DNA of 64,000 nucleotides from Marinobacter mangrovi (lineage in GTDB: Bacteria; Pseudomonadota; Gammaproteobacteria; Pseudomonadales; Oleiphilaceae). A model generated the notes under the pieces. That model was not told the DNA's origin. It was given only the letters and a program-made list of their open reading frames with translations, and did no database searches. Position numbers and translations under genes: made by a program. Positions 48,698-60,717 of this stretch are shown here, one piece after another. The stretch covers positions 620,001 to 684,000 of the forward strand of contig NZ_JAERVO010000001.1 in NCBI RefSeq assembly GCF_016798325.1, given 5' to 3'. The first letter of the stretch is position 1, and the number at the start of each line of letters is the position of its first letter.

Positions 48698-49102
48698 ATG
48701 AAATACCTCGCATTGGTGTATTACGACGAAAACATCATCAAACAGATGACAGGCGACGAGTGGACCTCCCTCAACCGGGAATGCCTGGCCTGTGTGGACG
48801 GGCTTCAACAGCAGGGTCATTACCTCGATGGCAGTGCCTTGCAGCCCGTGGATACCGCAACCACGGTCCGGGTCCGGGACGGCCGCGCGACCGCCACGGA
48901 CGGTCCCTTTGCCGAAACCAAGGAACAGCTCGCCGGGTTCTACATGCTGGAGGCCAGGGACCTGAACGATGCCATCCGCCTGGCTGAGAAAATTCCGCCG
49001 GCGCGGTTGGGCAGCATCGAGATCCGGCCACTGCGGGACATCACCCCGTTTGGCGACGACGCACCGCAGGACGACCGGCCCTGGGCCGATCGCAATCGAT
49101 AA
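48698..49102 (+). CDS. YCII/DGPF-domain protein, partner of the ECF42 sigma factor
   Basis: A 134-residue protein starting at ATG 48698 (cagggaaaag upstream), which gives the family start MKYLALVYYDE; a longer frame is rejected. The diagnostic DGPFAETKEQLAGFYMLEA motif lies at about residues 68–86. DGPF proteins are commonly encoded beside ECF42 sigma factors and are usually their main regulon members. They have a ferredoxin-like fold with unknown activity. It follows the sigma gene by 65 bases. Confidence 0.9.
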   Translation: MKYLALVYYDENIIKQMTGDEWTSLNRECLACVDGLQQQGHYLDGSALQPVDTATTVRVRDGRATATDGPFAETKEQLAGFYMLEARDLNDAIRLAEKIPPARLGSIEIRPLRDITPFGDDAPQDDRPWADRNR

Positions 49103-49186
49103 AGACTCGATCGCGCAAAGCCATGGCTGGGCTCGCACCGGCGTTGTGTTACACTCCGGCGTTATTTGCGAGTCGTGACGTCAACC

Positions 49187-49870
49187 ATGCGGTTTCAAGC
49201 GCCAGAAAGCCTTTCCGAGCAGATCGCCCAGCACCTGGGGCAGCAGATTATTGTCGGCCAGCTACGCCCGGGCGACCGGATCCAGGAATTGCGGATCGCC
49301 GGTGAGCTGGACGTCAGTCGGGGATCGGTCCGGGAAGCGCTGCTCATTCTGGAGCGGCGCTACCTGATCGAGATTTTCCCTCGCAAAGGGGCCGTGGTTT
49401 CGCAGTTGACGCCACAGCTGGTCAACAGCCTCTACGACATCTACATCGAACTGCTGGGGATGCTGGCGCGGCGGTTGATCGAGACGACCGAAGGGGCGGA
49501 TCTGGTGCCTCTGGTGGAGCAGGTTCGCAAGCTGGATGCGATGATCGAATCCGGCGAGCCGTCCCGGGAAAGCATTATCGATAATGGCTTCGAAGTCATG
49601 CGGCGGGCCTATCACATCGTCGACAACCCGTTCCTGGAAGAGACGCTGGAAAACTTCCGGCCGGCGATCAGTCGCACGTACTATCTGGCCATGGACCATT
49701 TCCGGGGCGAGGTGGCCGAGACCCGGCGCTTTTTCCGGTCGCTGGCAGCCGCGGCGGCTGAGCGGGACAGTACAGCGCTGGTACGCAGCATCCAGCAGTT
49801 TGGCGAGCACCAGCGTGCATTGGTGCTCAAGACCCTCGACATGGACAATGACGCTGCCCGTCAGGGATAA
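49187..49870 (+). CDS. GntR/FCD-family transcriptional regulator
   Basis: A 227-residue regulator. ATG 49187 (MRFQAPESLSEQIAQHL) matches recalled Pseudomonas homologues; a TTG seven codons earlier is possible. The N-terminal winged helix includes QQIIVGQLRPGDRI and LDVSRGSVREALLILERRYLIEI. The C-terminal all-helical FCD-type domain binds small organic acids in relatives. The same position directly upstream of smc occurs in Pseudomonas, but the ligand is unknown. Confidence 0.88.
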   Translation: MRFQAPESLSEQIAQHLGQQIIVGQLRPGDRIQELRIAGELDVSRGSVREALLILERRYLIEIFPRKGAVVSQLTPQLVNSLYDIYIELLGMLARRLIETTEGADLVPLVEQVRKLDAMIESGEPSRESIIDNGFEVMRRAYHIVDNPFLEETLENFRPAISRTYYLAMDHFRGEVAETRRFFRSLAAAAAERDSTALVRSIQQFGEHQRALVLKTLDMDNDAARQG

Positions 49871-49906
49871 GCAGCAGGCAATGACAGAGCAGGTTAGCGG
49901 GCCGAT

Positions 49907-52900
49907 ATGCGTCTAAAATCGATCAAACTCGCCGGTTTCAAATCCTTCGTGGACCCCACCACGGTGCCGTTTCCATCGAACATGACCGCGGTGGTGGGAC
50001 CGAACGGCTGTGGCAAGTCCAACATCATCGACGCCGTCCGTTGGGTCATGGGGGAAAGCTCCGCCAAGTACCTGCGCGGTGAGTCCATGACCGACGTCAT
50101 CTTCAATGGCTCCAGTGCCCGCAAGCCGGTCGGGCAGGCGTCCATCGAACTGGTCTTCGACAATTCCGACGGCTCCGCGCCGGGGCAGCACGCGGCGTTT
50201 ACCGAAATTTCCGTCAAACGCCGGGTGACCCGGGAAGGACAGTCCGAGTATTTCCTCAACGGCACCAAGTGCCGCCGGCGCGACATTACCGACCTGTTCC
50301 TGGGCACCGGTCTGGGGCCACGCAGCTACGCCATCATCGAGCAGGGCATGATTTCCCGCCTGATTGAAGCGAAGCCTGAAGAACTGCGGGTTTACATCGA
50401 GGAAGCGGCGGGTATTTCCAAATACAAGGAACGCCGCCGGGAAACCGAGAACCGCATCCGTCGCACCACCGAAAACCTGGAACGCCTCACCGACTTGCGG
50501 GACGAGCTGGATCGTCAACTCCAGCACCTGCAGCGACAGGCCCAGGCGGCGGAGCGCTACAAGGCCCTGAAGCAGGAAGAGCGACAGAAAAAGGCCGAGC
50601 TGACCGTGTTGCGCTGGCAGGCCCTCGATGCCGACCTGCAAACCGCCCGGGAAAAGATCCGCGAAACCGAGTTGGAACTGGAGCGACTGCTGACCGAACG
50701 CGTCAGTCTGGAAACCCGCCTGGAAGGCCTGCGGGAAGACCATCAGGACCGCACCGAACATTTTAATCGCGCCCAGGCCCGCTACTACGAGGCCGGCGCG
50801 GACATTGCCCGGATCGAGCAGAGCCTTGAACACCAGCGCGAACGCTCCCGCCAGATGGCGACCGAGCTCGACCAGGCCCTGGCCAACCAGCGGGAACTGG
50901 CCGAGGAGCTGGGCGCTGATGAAGAAAAACTGAACAGCGCGGCGGAAGAGCTGGCCATGCTGGAGCCCGAACGGGAAGAACTCGCCGCCAAGTCCGAAAC
51001 ATCGGCGGAATCCCTGCACGCGGCCGAGCAGGCCATGAGCGACTGGCAGCAGGAATGGGAAGGCTTCAGCAGCCGGTCCGCCGAAGCGCGCCAGCGGGCG
51101 GAGCTGGCCCAGTCCCGCATCCGTTCGACCGAGGACGCCATAGAAAGCCTGAAAACCCGGCTGCAACGTCTGCTGGATGAGCGCCAGCTGCTGGAAGGGC
51201 AGATCCAGCGGGACGAGCTGGACAGCCTCCGCGAACAGCGGGAGATCCTGCAGATGCGGCGTGAAGAGGCGCAAGAGCAGATCGAATCGGCCAACGCCGA
51301 ACTCCAGGACGCCCGCGACCAGCAACTGGATGCTGAAAGCGCCAGCAATGAGCTGCGCGAGCAGCTCCAGACTGCCAAGGCCAACCTGACCTCACAGGAG
51401 GCTCTGCTGGCCGAACAATTGGGCAGCAATGACGATGCGCTCCAGGACTGGCTCCACACCCAGCAGTTGAGTGAGAAGCCGCGTTATGCCCAGCAGATCA
51501 AGGCCTCCGGCGATTGGGCGTTCGCCGTGGAACAGGTGCTGGGCAGCTTTACCCAGAGCGTTTGCGTCGATTCCGTCGATTTTCTCCGCGACACCCTGGG
51601 AGAGGCGCCCCGTGGGCTATCGCTGATGGCCGCGACCGATCAGACCGTGGGCGGCAGCGCCGGCCGTTTGTCGGCGGAAGTGAACAACGCGGGTGGTCTC
51701 GGTGGATTCCTGGATACGATCCATGCAGCCGAGACACTGGATGACGCGTTGGCGCTGCGCGATCGCCTCGCCCCGCACGAATCCATTGTAACCCGCGACG
51801 GTGTCTGGCTGGGCCGCCACTGGCTCAAGACTCCGGAGTCCGCTGAGGGGCAGGTGGGTGTGATCGCCCGCCAGGAAAAGGTCGATACCCTCACAGCCGA
51901 AGTGGAAGAACTGACCGCCCGGTGGGATGAAGCCAGCGAACGTCTGGCCGAGCTCAAGGAGCGGACCCAAGATGCCGAGCTGCGTCGTGACGACGCCCAG
52001 CAGCAGCTTTCCGGCGCGGACCGGGAACTGAGCGATGTGGCCTCGAAGCTGAGCGGCCTTGAGGCTCGGGCCGAGCAGATTGAATCCCGTCTCGTACGTA
52101 TCGACGACGATACCGCCGACGTGCGCGAACAGCAGGAAGAAGAGCTTGGCAAGCTCGAGGAAATCCGGGCCGTCTGGCAGGACGCGCTGAACGCCACCGA
52201 AGATCACGCCAACGAAAAGGAATCCCTGCTCAGTCGCCGGGATTCATTGCGCGAGAAACTGGACGGCATGCGCCATCAGGCCCGCCACGACCGGGATCAT
52301 GCGCACCAGGTGGAATTGCAGATCCAGTCCCTGCAGAGTCAGCACGACGGCCTCAAGCAGACCCTGGACCGCATGCAGCTGCAGAAGGAGCGGCTGGAAG
52401 AGCGCATCATGGTGCTGCGTGAGAATCGGGAGGTCGCCGAGGAACCGATCGAAGACCTGTCTCTGCAGCTGGAAGGTTTGCTGGACCGCCGATTGGCCGA
52501 AGAAGAAAAGCTGGGTGGCGCACGGGATGCGCTGGAAGAGATCGACCGTGAAGTGCGGGAGCTGGAACAGAACCGCAGCCGCGTCGAACACCGGATCCAG
52601 GACGTCCGCGCCAGCCTGGAAAAGGTCAAGATGGAGTCCCAGGCCCTCGAGATTCGCGCCGGCAACCACGTGGAGCAGTTGCAGGAACTCAACGTCCGAC
52701 TGGCGGAAGTGATCGAGACCCTGCCGGAGGATGCCACGGAGAAAGCCTGGGCCGAAGAACTGGAGAAAATCGGCAACCGGATCCAGCGGTTGGGCGCCAT
52801 CAACCTGGCGGCCATCGACGAATACCAGGTCCAGAGTGAGCGCAAGACCTATCTGGACACCCAGCACACCGACCTCGTCGAGGCGCTGGAGACCCTGGAG

Positions 52901-53404
52901 TCTGCCATCCGCAAGATCGACCGAGAAACCCGTCAGCGCTTCAAGGAAACCTTCGACAAGGTCAACGGCGGCCTGCAGGCCCTGTTCCCGAAGGTCTTTG
53001 GCGGCGGCAGTGCCTACCTGGAGCTGACCGGCGAGGACCTGTTGGAAACCGGCGTCGCCATCATGGCCCGACCGCCGGGCAAGAAGAACAGCACCATCCA
53101 CCTGCTGTCGGGTGGCGAGAAGGCCCTGACGGCGATCGCGCTGGTGTTCTCGATCTTCCAGCTCAACCCGGCGCCGTTCTGTATGCTGGACGAGGTGGAC
53201 GCGCCGCTGGACGACGCCAACGTGGGCCGGTATGCCAATATGGTGAAGGAGATGGCCTCGCAGGTGCAGTTCATCTACATCACCCACAACAAGATCGCTA
53301 TGGAAATGGCCGACCAGTTGATGGGGGTCACCATGCACGAGCCGGGTTGTTCGCGTCTCGTCTCGGTGGATGTGGAAGAGGCAGCCGCTCTGGCGGAAGC
53401 CTGA
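49907..53404 (+). CDS. smc: chromosome partition protein SMC
   Basis: A 1165-residue SMC ATPase. The N-terminal head has MRLKSIKLAGFKSFVDPT and Walker A GPNGCGKSN near 32–40. A long coiled coil (about 170–500) leads to the hinge (about 505–640, Gly-rich near LSAEVNNAGGLGGF). A second coiled coil (about 650–1000) and the C-terminal head follow, with signature LSGGEKALTAIAL and Walker B MLDEVDAPLDDANVGRY. With ScpA/ScpB, encoded at 26.9–28.4 kb, it forms condensin. It uses SMC-ScpAB rather than MukBEF, as in pseudomonads. Confidence 0.97.
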   Translation: MRLKSIKLAGFKSFVDPTTVPFPSNMTAVVGPNGCGKSNIIDAVRWVMGESSAKYLRGESMTDVIFNGSSARKPVGQASIELVFDNSDGSAPGQHAAFTEISVKRRVTREGQSEYFLNGTKCRRRDITDLFLGTGLGPRSYAIIEQGMISRLIEAKPEELRVYIEEAAGISKYKERRRETENRIRRTTENLERLTDLRDELDRQLQHLQRQAQAAERYKALKQEERQKKAELTVLRWQALDADLQTAREKIRETELELERLLTERVSLETRLEGLREDHQDRTEHFNRAQARYYEAGADIARIEQSLEHQRERSRQMATELDQALANQRELAEELGADEEKLNSAAEELAMLEPEREELAAKSETSAESLHAAEQAMSDWQQEWEGFSSRSAEARQRAELAQSRIRSTEDAIESLKTRLQRLLDERQLLEGQIQRDELDSLREQREILQMRREEAQEQIESANAELQDARDQQLDAESASNELREQLQTAKANLTSQEALLAEQLGSNDDALQDWLHTQQLSEKPRYAQQIKASGDWAFAVEQVLGSFTQSVCVDSVDFLRDTLGEAPRGLSLMAATDQTVGGSAGRLSAEVNNAGGLGGFLDTIHAAETLDDALALRDRLAPHESIVTRDGVWLGRHWLKTPESAEGQVGVIARQEKVDTLTAEVEELTARWDEASERLAELKERTQDAELRRDDAQQQLSGADRELSDVASKLSGLEARAEQIESRLVRIDDDTADVREQQEEELGKLEEIRAVWQDALNATEDHANEKESLLSRRDSLREKLDGMRHQARHDRDHAHQVELQIQSLQSQHDGLKQTLDRMQLQKERLEERIMVLRENREVAEEPIEDLSLQLEGLLDRRLAEEEKLGGARDALEEIDREVRELEQNRSRVEHRIQDVRASLEKVKMESQALEIRAGNHVEQLQELNVRLAEVIETLPEDATEKAWAEELEKIGNRIQRLGAINLAAIDEYQVQSERKTYLDTQHTDLVEALETLESAIRKIDRETRQRFKETFDKVNGGLQALFPKVFGGGSAYLELTGEDLLETGVAIMARPPGKKNSTIHLLSGGEKALTAIALVFSIFQLNPAPFCMLDEVDAPLDDANVGRYANMVKEMASQVQFIYITHNKIAMEMADQLMGVTMHEPGCSRLVSVDVEEAAALAEA

Positions 53405-53444
53405 TCGCCGCGTTGTCGGTATCCGGGCGAAGGTGAAAGGGCCA

Positions 53445-53493
53445 GATTGTCAAAATTATGCCGCCTATGATGACAATCCGGCCATGTGGCCGG
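53445..53493. repeat. two inverted repeats between smc and zipA
   Basis: GATTGTCA (53445–53452) and TGACAATC (53471–53478) form 8-bp arms 18 bases apart. CCGGCCA-TG-TGGCCGG (53478–53493) follows directly. The 257-base gap holds no gene. The repeats could terminate or stabilise the smc transcript or be part of the zipA promoter. Confidence 0.4.
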
Positions 53494-53661
53494 GCGGCGC
53501 GTTGTATTCCTGACGGTCATTGCTTAGAGTATTCGGGAGCCGAGAGCGCCGGCAGGGCACGATAGGACACTGTTTGCACACCTGTAATCCCTGTAACCCG
53601 TATTCCCGGAAAGACGTGACGCAACCAGACGGATTAAGAAGAAAGAACAGGACTGCATTTT

Positions 53662-54765
53662 ATGTCTCTGCGTGAATGGTTAATTGCCATTGGGGCCCTG
53701 ATCATCCTGGGGATCGTGATCGACGGAGTACGTCGCATGCGTCGTGCCCGCCAGGAAGCGGCCGCGATCTCCTCAGGCATGGGCGCCGACGACATCGAAT
53801 CGTCCCCCATCGATGAAGAATTCAATCCGGAGCTGCCGAATGGCGGTTCCCGTCCGATCACCCGGGAGACGCTGGAAGAACGGGGCTATGTCCGCAGATC
53901 GGGGAAATCCCGCTTCGCGTCGCCGCCGCAAAAGCCGACCCGTCCGGTCGTAGCCGACCAACCGAATCGAACCTCTGAAGAAGAGTCTGAGGCGCCGTCG
54001 TCCTGGCAGCCGTCCGATATGGGCCGCGAGCGGGCGGAAGAGCTGGAGGAGCCCATCGAGCACATGAGTGCGTTCGATGAGTCCCAGGAACGTTTTGAGG
54101 AAGCCTGGGAAGGGGACAGCTGGGATACCGCCGAACCGGAGCCGGAGCGAGATCAACAACCCGGGTTTGAGCCTGAGGCGGAACCCGAGCCAGAGCCGGA
54201 GCCTCCTGTCGCACGACACATTGAAGTGGAGGAAGCGCCCGACGTCGAGGATGAGGTGGCGGTCGAACCGGCAACCCGTCCAACTCAACGGGACGATGGG
54301 GCGCCCCTGGCCGGCGCCAACCGCCCGGATGCCCAGGAAGTGATCGTCATCAACGTGCTGGCCCGCCAACAGAAGGCGTTCGATGGCACGGCATTGCGCA
54401 AGTTATTCGAAGGGTGCGGTCTGGAGTTCGGTGATATGGAGATCTACCACCGTCACGAAGAGAGCGACACCCGCAGCCCGGTCCAGTTCAGCGTGGCCAA
54501 TGCGGTTGAGCCCGGCACCTTCCGCGACCAGGATCTGGACGGCATGGAAACCCCGGGCATCAGCTTCTTCATGAGCATGCCGGGACCGTCGGACTCCCTG
54601 AAGGCGTTCGAGTTCATGGTGGAAACGGCCCAGTGCGTCGTGCACAACCTGGGCGGGGAGCTCAAGGACGAACGTCGCAGCGTGATGACGCCGCAGACCA
54701 TCGAGCACTGTCGACAACGCATCCGCGAGTTTGAGCGCAAGCGCCGCTCCCAGCGGGTGGGATGA
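53662..54765 (+). CDS. zipA: cell division protein ZipA
   Basis: A 367-residue FtsZ-tethering protein. An N-terminal transmembrane helix (about 5–22, WLIAIGALIILGIVIDGV) is followed by a basic patch. A long acidic Pro/Glu-rich linker (about 40–210, with repeated EPEPE runs) leads to the C-terminal FtsZ-binding domain (about 220–365: EVIVINVLARQQKAFDGTAL…CGLEFGDMEIYHRH…MSMPGPSDSLKAFEFMVETAQ). It anchors FtsZ to the inner membrane in the early divisome. Gene order smc–zipA–ligA is conserved in pseudomonads. Confidence 0.95.
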   Translation: MSLREWLIAIGALIILGIVIDGVRRMRRARQEAAAISSGMGADDIESSPIDEEFNPELPNGGSRPITRETLEERGYVRRSGKSRFASPPQKPTRPVVADQPNRTSEEESEAPSSWQPSDMGRERAEELEEPIEHMSAFDESQERFEEAWEGDSWDTAEPEPERDQQPGFEPEAEPEPEPEPPVARHIEVEEAPDVEDEVAVEPATRPTQRDDGAPLAGANRPDAQEVIVINVLARQQKAFDGTALRKLFEGCGLEFGDMEIYHRHEESDTRSPVQFSVANAVEPGTFRDQDLDGMETPGISFFMSMPGPSDSLKAFEFMVETAQCVVHNLGGELKDERRSVMTPQTIEHCRQRIREFERKRRSQRVG

Positions 54766-54797
54766 CACCGACGTCGAGCACGAAAGAGTATGTCATA

Positions 54798-56859
<2,062 letters not shown>

Positions 56860-57048
56860 GGCGAGTGAAACCTCCTCGAGGTCACGAAATCCGTGGATTC
56901 GAGGTTGTGGCCTCCTGGACCCCTCCATTCTGAGAACTCGTGCAGATTGCGCGGATCGCATTTTCATTACCATGACGTTGGTGTGTAACGGCCTGTAACC
57001 CGTTCGGGTATGGCCGTTGTCGCGCAAAGACAACAACAACGTCGGTAA

Positions 57049-59931
57049 ATGGATTTCTGCATGCGAGCCAGCACGATCTTGCGGTCCGAACTTCCCCAAA
57101 CCCCGCGATCCGTAACGAATACAACATCAAGACGCTCCCGATGGTCAGCGGTGGGCATCGTCCTGATCCCCGCCATCATGGCGCTGGCGGGCTGTAAGAC
57201 CGAAAAATCCCCCGACAATCCCACGGTTTTGGGCACGCCCGCGAAAACGGCTTATCTGGGCGTGGAGTATTACTACAACTTCGGCGCCTATGGCGGCGAT
57301 GCCATCCTCGATTACTCGCTGACCAACGCACCGCCCTGGCTGGCCATGGAAGACACCAGCAACAAGGCACGCGAGGGCATCATCATCCGCGGCGTGCCGG
57401 GGGTAACCGGCGGCAACCGTGGAGAAGCGGACCTGGGGACCACCAACGATATCAACCTGACCGCAACCGATGGTTCCCGGGTCGGCGTCCAACCGTTTGA
57501 TATCGAAGTGAAGCAGAATATGGTGACAATGTCTTCTGAGCCTTTCACCGAAGGTGCGCGTTCGGAAGATGTAGACGGGGCGGGCGACGATGAGACTTGT
57601 GCCATGCCTCCCATGGAGGGCAATGGTCTTCATCAGATCACTTACGACACATTTAACGTAGACGGTTCCGTTAAGGGAACTAAGACCGAGACGTTGAATA
57701 CGTACCCTGTCATTGTCCGCGTCCAGCTAGCACAACCCTCTGTGCAAACCACCAAGATAGCATTCGAGTTACGTTCGAACTTTGATCCCTCCAACTGTGA
57801 TGGCGGAGCAAGTTCTGGGCAGGAATGCGAGTTTTCATTGCGCAACCGAGAAGAAGCTCAGTTGAGCAAAGACGTCGTCCTGGCAGGTAATATGAATAAT
57901 AGCGACGGGAAAGAACGTCTGCCGCAACCTGGCTATGTCGACGTCATTGACGAGACCTCGGGTGTTCTGACGATTGATCGTGGCAAGACAGAATGTTTCA
58001 TTCGCCTTGAAGTGGTCGATGACAGGTTCGCCGAACCGACTGAGCGTTTTGAGCTTGCTTTGACAGAAGTTCGTCAGGGACTGGTAGCGCTAGGTAGTGA
58101 TGACGAGGTTAAAGAGCCATTGTCTATCGTTGATAACCAGCCTGCCGTCACCTTTCAGAGTGTTACGGGGCAAAGTGCGACGGCGGTAACAGAAGGGAGT
58201 GCCCAGCGCGTTTTGGCGGTGTTGGATCGAAAGGAGGCGTCCCCGAAAGCGTCGTATAAGGTGCGACTCACAAATGATACGGATAAAGCAACGGCCACCG
58301 ACCCAGATTACGAGTTTCTCGTGTCTGATGGCGCTGAGCCGCCCCATTTTAGTTTGATAAATGAGCTGAATTTCGGTGCGGGCGTCAATACCGTCGAATT
58401 CTTTGTGCATGCTGTTGACGATTCATCGGCGCCACCGGCCTCGGAAGATCCGGCTGGCGATGGTCCCGATAACGACGACGAATATATCAGTGTCGGTGTG
58501 GATTCGGACTATCAGGATGGACGAATCAATTACGCAGCCATTGAAGGCAATCTGAAAGTCTGGTTCAACAAAATGAAGGACGCTCTCACGGTCGGAGATG
58601 AATCCGTGGGTGTTGTGCCCAGCGATATTGTTGTGGGGGATAGTGGCCGAATATTTGTGGCCAGTTCATTTAAGGATTCCAGTTCGGGAAAATACGATGT
58701 TGGTATTTCCATTTTTAATCGGTTTGGAGGGAGCCCAGTTCAAGCCTTTTCGGTTCCAGCAAACAGCGATAGCCGACCGGAACCCAAGCTCGCTTTCATT
58801 AGAACGACGGTCGAGGCTGGCGCGGAATCGCGGGTAAGAAATGCCCTGGCGCTTACTTTCGCAACTGATGGTTCTATCGATGGTGGCAGCAATAAAGGCG
58901 GTATTGATGAGGCTGTGTATCTCTTCAGACGTGATGCTGGTGATGAAGATTACGTCGAGCGCTGGCGCGGACAGTTTGGTACCAGTGGGAATGATATTCC
59001 GCTCTACGTTGGCATTAACTCCAGTAACCGGGTGTTTATCGCCGGTCAGACGACGGGGCGCTGGACCGGCCAAACGCAGGGCGGGGGGCTCGATGTCTAC
59101 GTCCAGCGTATTGATACTGAAACCAATGAATCGGTGGAGTCTCCAGTTGTAGCCTGGACCAGTCAGCAGGGTTCATCATCCGATGACAGTCTTGCAGGAC
59201 TCGGCGTCATGAGCTCAACGGCTTATCTCGCTGGCACAACTTTGGGGCAGATAGGATCAGAGACGCCGATTGGAGGGCGGGACCTATTTATTTCTAACTA
59301 CACTGGAGGGGCAAATTCCTCAGCAACGATTGTTCAAACGGGTACAGATTCTGACGATAGTCTGAATGCAGCGACTATAGTGGATTCCAGAGTATGGATG
59401 CTTGGAGACGGAAACTTCGGTTACAACAGCGATGCCTTCTATGGAGATAACAATATACTAGAAGCGAACGATTCCGGAAGCTCGAAAAAAGGTTACGTTT
59501 TGTCTTACGACGTCTCGGGTAAGTTTGATGCTGCAATTACGCTCAATGATTCAGAAGATGCTTCGAATGACAGTTTTACGATGATAGCTCCCTTTGACGG
59601 TGATGCCATCATTGGCGGGTTTACCGATGGCTCGTTTGTTGAGGGGGGCACACCCGGCATTACTCTAGCCCGAGTTGGGCGGGAAGAGTTTGAGAACGAG
59701 GAAGAAGATGAAGATAACCCGGATGAAACGGTTACCTACACTCTGGGCAAATTGAAGGAGGAATTTCGCAGACAGCTCCCTTCGGCTATAGGGAGCAAGG
59801 AGCGAGTGTTGAAGATTGCTCCCTACAAGGATGAAAAACTGGCGGTTTTGTTCTCCAATGAAGAATCTGGTAATAGGATCTATCAAATACAGCTGATCAA
59901 CGGTGACGGACAGCTGTTAACTAATCGCTAG
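57049..59931 (+). CDS. large lipoprotein with Calx-beta-like and propeller-like repeats, AT-rich
   Basis: A 960-residue predicted lipoprotein. The start is uncertain (ATG 57049 or 57061; weak ribosome-binding sites). A long polar N-region leads to a hydrophobic core and lipobox LAGC with Cys49. An Ig-like segment (about 60–160, YYNFGAYGGDAILDYSL…PFDIEV) is followed by two segments resembling Calx-beta (about 195–365 and 370–500, each with acidic DD…AEPTERFELAL-type motifs). The last 430 residues carry repeats of VFIAGQTTG/AYLAGTTLGQ/IIGGFTDGS type, like SBBP beta-propellers. From about 57.6 kb the coding sequence is visibly AT-richer and its codon use differs from its neighbours, suggesting transfer or relaxed selection. 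Probably surface-exposed; function unknown. Confidence 0.8.
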   Translation: MDFCMRASTILRSELPQTPRSVTNTTSRRSRWSAVGIVLIPAIMALAGCKTEKSPDNPTVLGTPAKTAYLGVEYYYNFGAYGGDAILDYSLTNAPPWLAMEDTSNKAREGIIIRGVPGVTGGNRGEADLGTTNDINLTATDGSRVGVQPFDIEVKQNMVTMSSEPFTEGARSEDVDGAGDDETCAMPPMEGNGLHQITYDTFNVDGSVKGTKTETLNTYPVIVRVQLAQPSVQTTKIAFELRSNFDPSNCDGGASSGQECEFSLRNREEAQLSKDVVLAGNMNNSDGKERLPQPGYVDVIDETSGVLTIDRGKTECFIRLEVVDDRFAEPTERFELALTEVRQGLVALGSDDEVKEPLSIVDNQPAVTFQSVTGQSATAVTEGSAQRVLAVLDRKEASPKASYKVRLTNDTDKATATDPDYEFLVSDGAEPPHFSLINELNFGAGVNTVEFFVHAVDDSSAPPASEDPAGDGPDNDDEYISVGVDSDYQDGRINYAAIEGNLKVWFNKMKDALTVGDESVGVVPSDIVVGDSGRIFVASSFKDSSSGKYDVGISIFNRFGGSPVQAFSVPANSDSRPEPKLAFIRTTVEAGAESRVRNALALTFATDGSIDGGSNKGGIDEAVYLFRRDAGDEDYVERWRGQFGTSGNDIPLYVGINSSNRVFIAGQTTGRWTGQTQGGGLDVYVQRIDTETNESVESPVVAWTSQQGSSSDDSLAGLGVMSSTAYLAGTTLGQIGSETPIGGRDLFISNYTGGANSSATIVQTGTDSDDSLNAATIVDSRVWMLGDGNFGYNSDAFYGDNNILEANDSGSSKKGYVLSYDVSGKFDAAITLNDSEDASNDSFTMIAPFDGDAIIGGFTDGSFVEGGTPGITLARVGREEFENEEEDEDNPDETVTYTLGKLKEEFRRQLPSAIGSKERVLKIAPYKDEKLAVLFSNEESGNRIYQIQLINGDGQLLTNR

Positions 59932-59952
59932 CTAGTATCGATCTGGGGAATA

Positions 59953-60585
59953 TTATACCTCCCCCTCCTGAACGCTGTTTTCCGCATACAGGCGCAGGAA
60001 GTCCGTATTGGTCACGATGGCTAGCGGGAGACTCTGTGGGCCGATGACCAGCGCCGCGCTGAGCTGATGGGCAAGCATCAGGCGCGCCAGCTGATGGGCA
60101 TCGGTTTCGGGAGTGGCCGTCAGGAATGAGGGCAACTCAATGCTCGCAAAGCGGACCAGGCGCTCATCGTCATGGTGCTGATGCAGCCAGTTGAGAATCC
60201 ACCGGTCGTCGACCAGGCCGGCCACCGCGTCTTCTGATGTGATCACCAAGTGGTGCACGTCGTGGCGCCGCATTTCCTGGAGGCCATCGGCCAACGTGGC
60301 GCCGGCAGGCAGTGAGAAAAGGGTGTCGGAGGCCATGCGGGAGACCGGCAGGTAGCCGCCGGGCCCGTCCGAGTCAGACTGGGCCTGTTCGCCGTATTCG
60401 GAAATGGCTCGCTTGACGGCCGCCTCTTGCTGACGGCTCCGGGTGGGATCGACCGGTTCGTTGCGGCTTTCGTGGGTCGGCTGACTCTCGTTGAGTTCAT
60501 CGACCACCCCGATGGACTGTCCCCGGGCAGCCTCGGGCAGCCGGGTGGGCTGGGGCCTTCCCGGCTCGGTGACAAATATGGGCAT
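59953..60585 (-). CDS. CBS-domain pair protein
   Basis: A 210-residue protein from ATG 60585 with GAGGAT upstream; a TTG five codons earlier is possible. A disordered, polar N-terminal region (about 1–80) precedes two CBS motifs: VSRMASDTLFSLPAGATLADGLQEMRRHDVHHLVI…GLVDDRWIL and SIELPSFLTATPETDAHQLARLMLAHQLSAALVI…LAIVTNTDFLRL. CBS pairs usually bind adenine nucleotides and regulate partners. No effector domain is present, so this is a stand-alone sensor of unknown target. It is convergent with the lipoprotein gene and same-strand with mnmC. Confidence 0.88.
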   Translation of the reverse strand: MPIFVTEPGRPQPTRLPEAARGQSIGVVDELNESQPTHESRNEPVDPTRSRQQEAAVKRAISEYGEQAQSDSDGPGGYLPVSRMASDTLFSLPAGATLADGLQEMRRHDVHHLVITSEDAVAGLVDDRWILNWLHQHHDDERLVRFASIELPSFLTATPETDAHQLARLMLAHQLSAALVIGPQSLPLAIVTNTDFLRLYAENSVQEGEV

Positions 60586-60717
60586 TGGCCATCCTCGCAA
60601 ACTGCTGGTAGACCCTATTTAATCACACCGGGCCCTCTAACAGGTTATCGGCCGATCGTTGCAAATGTGAATTACTTTATCGTAACAATGCGCAACTTGC
60701 CGGATGGCGGGGATTTT

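Noticed and set aside
49168-49182. TGACGTCA palindrome before the GntR gene as a third copy of the amide operator
   Set aside because: It lacks the 2-base spacer and the TAGG/G-rich context shared by the urtA and fmdA copies; probably chance.
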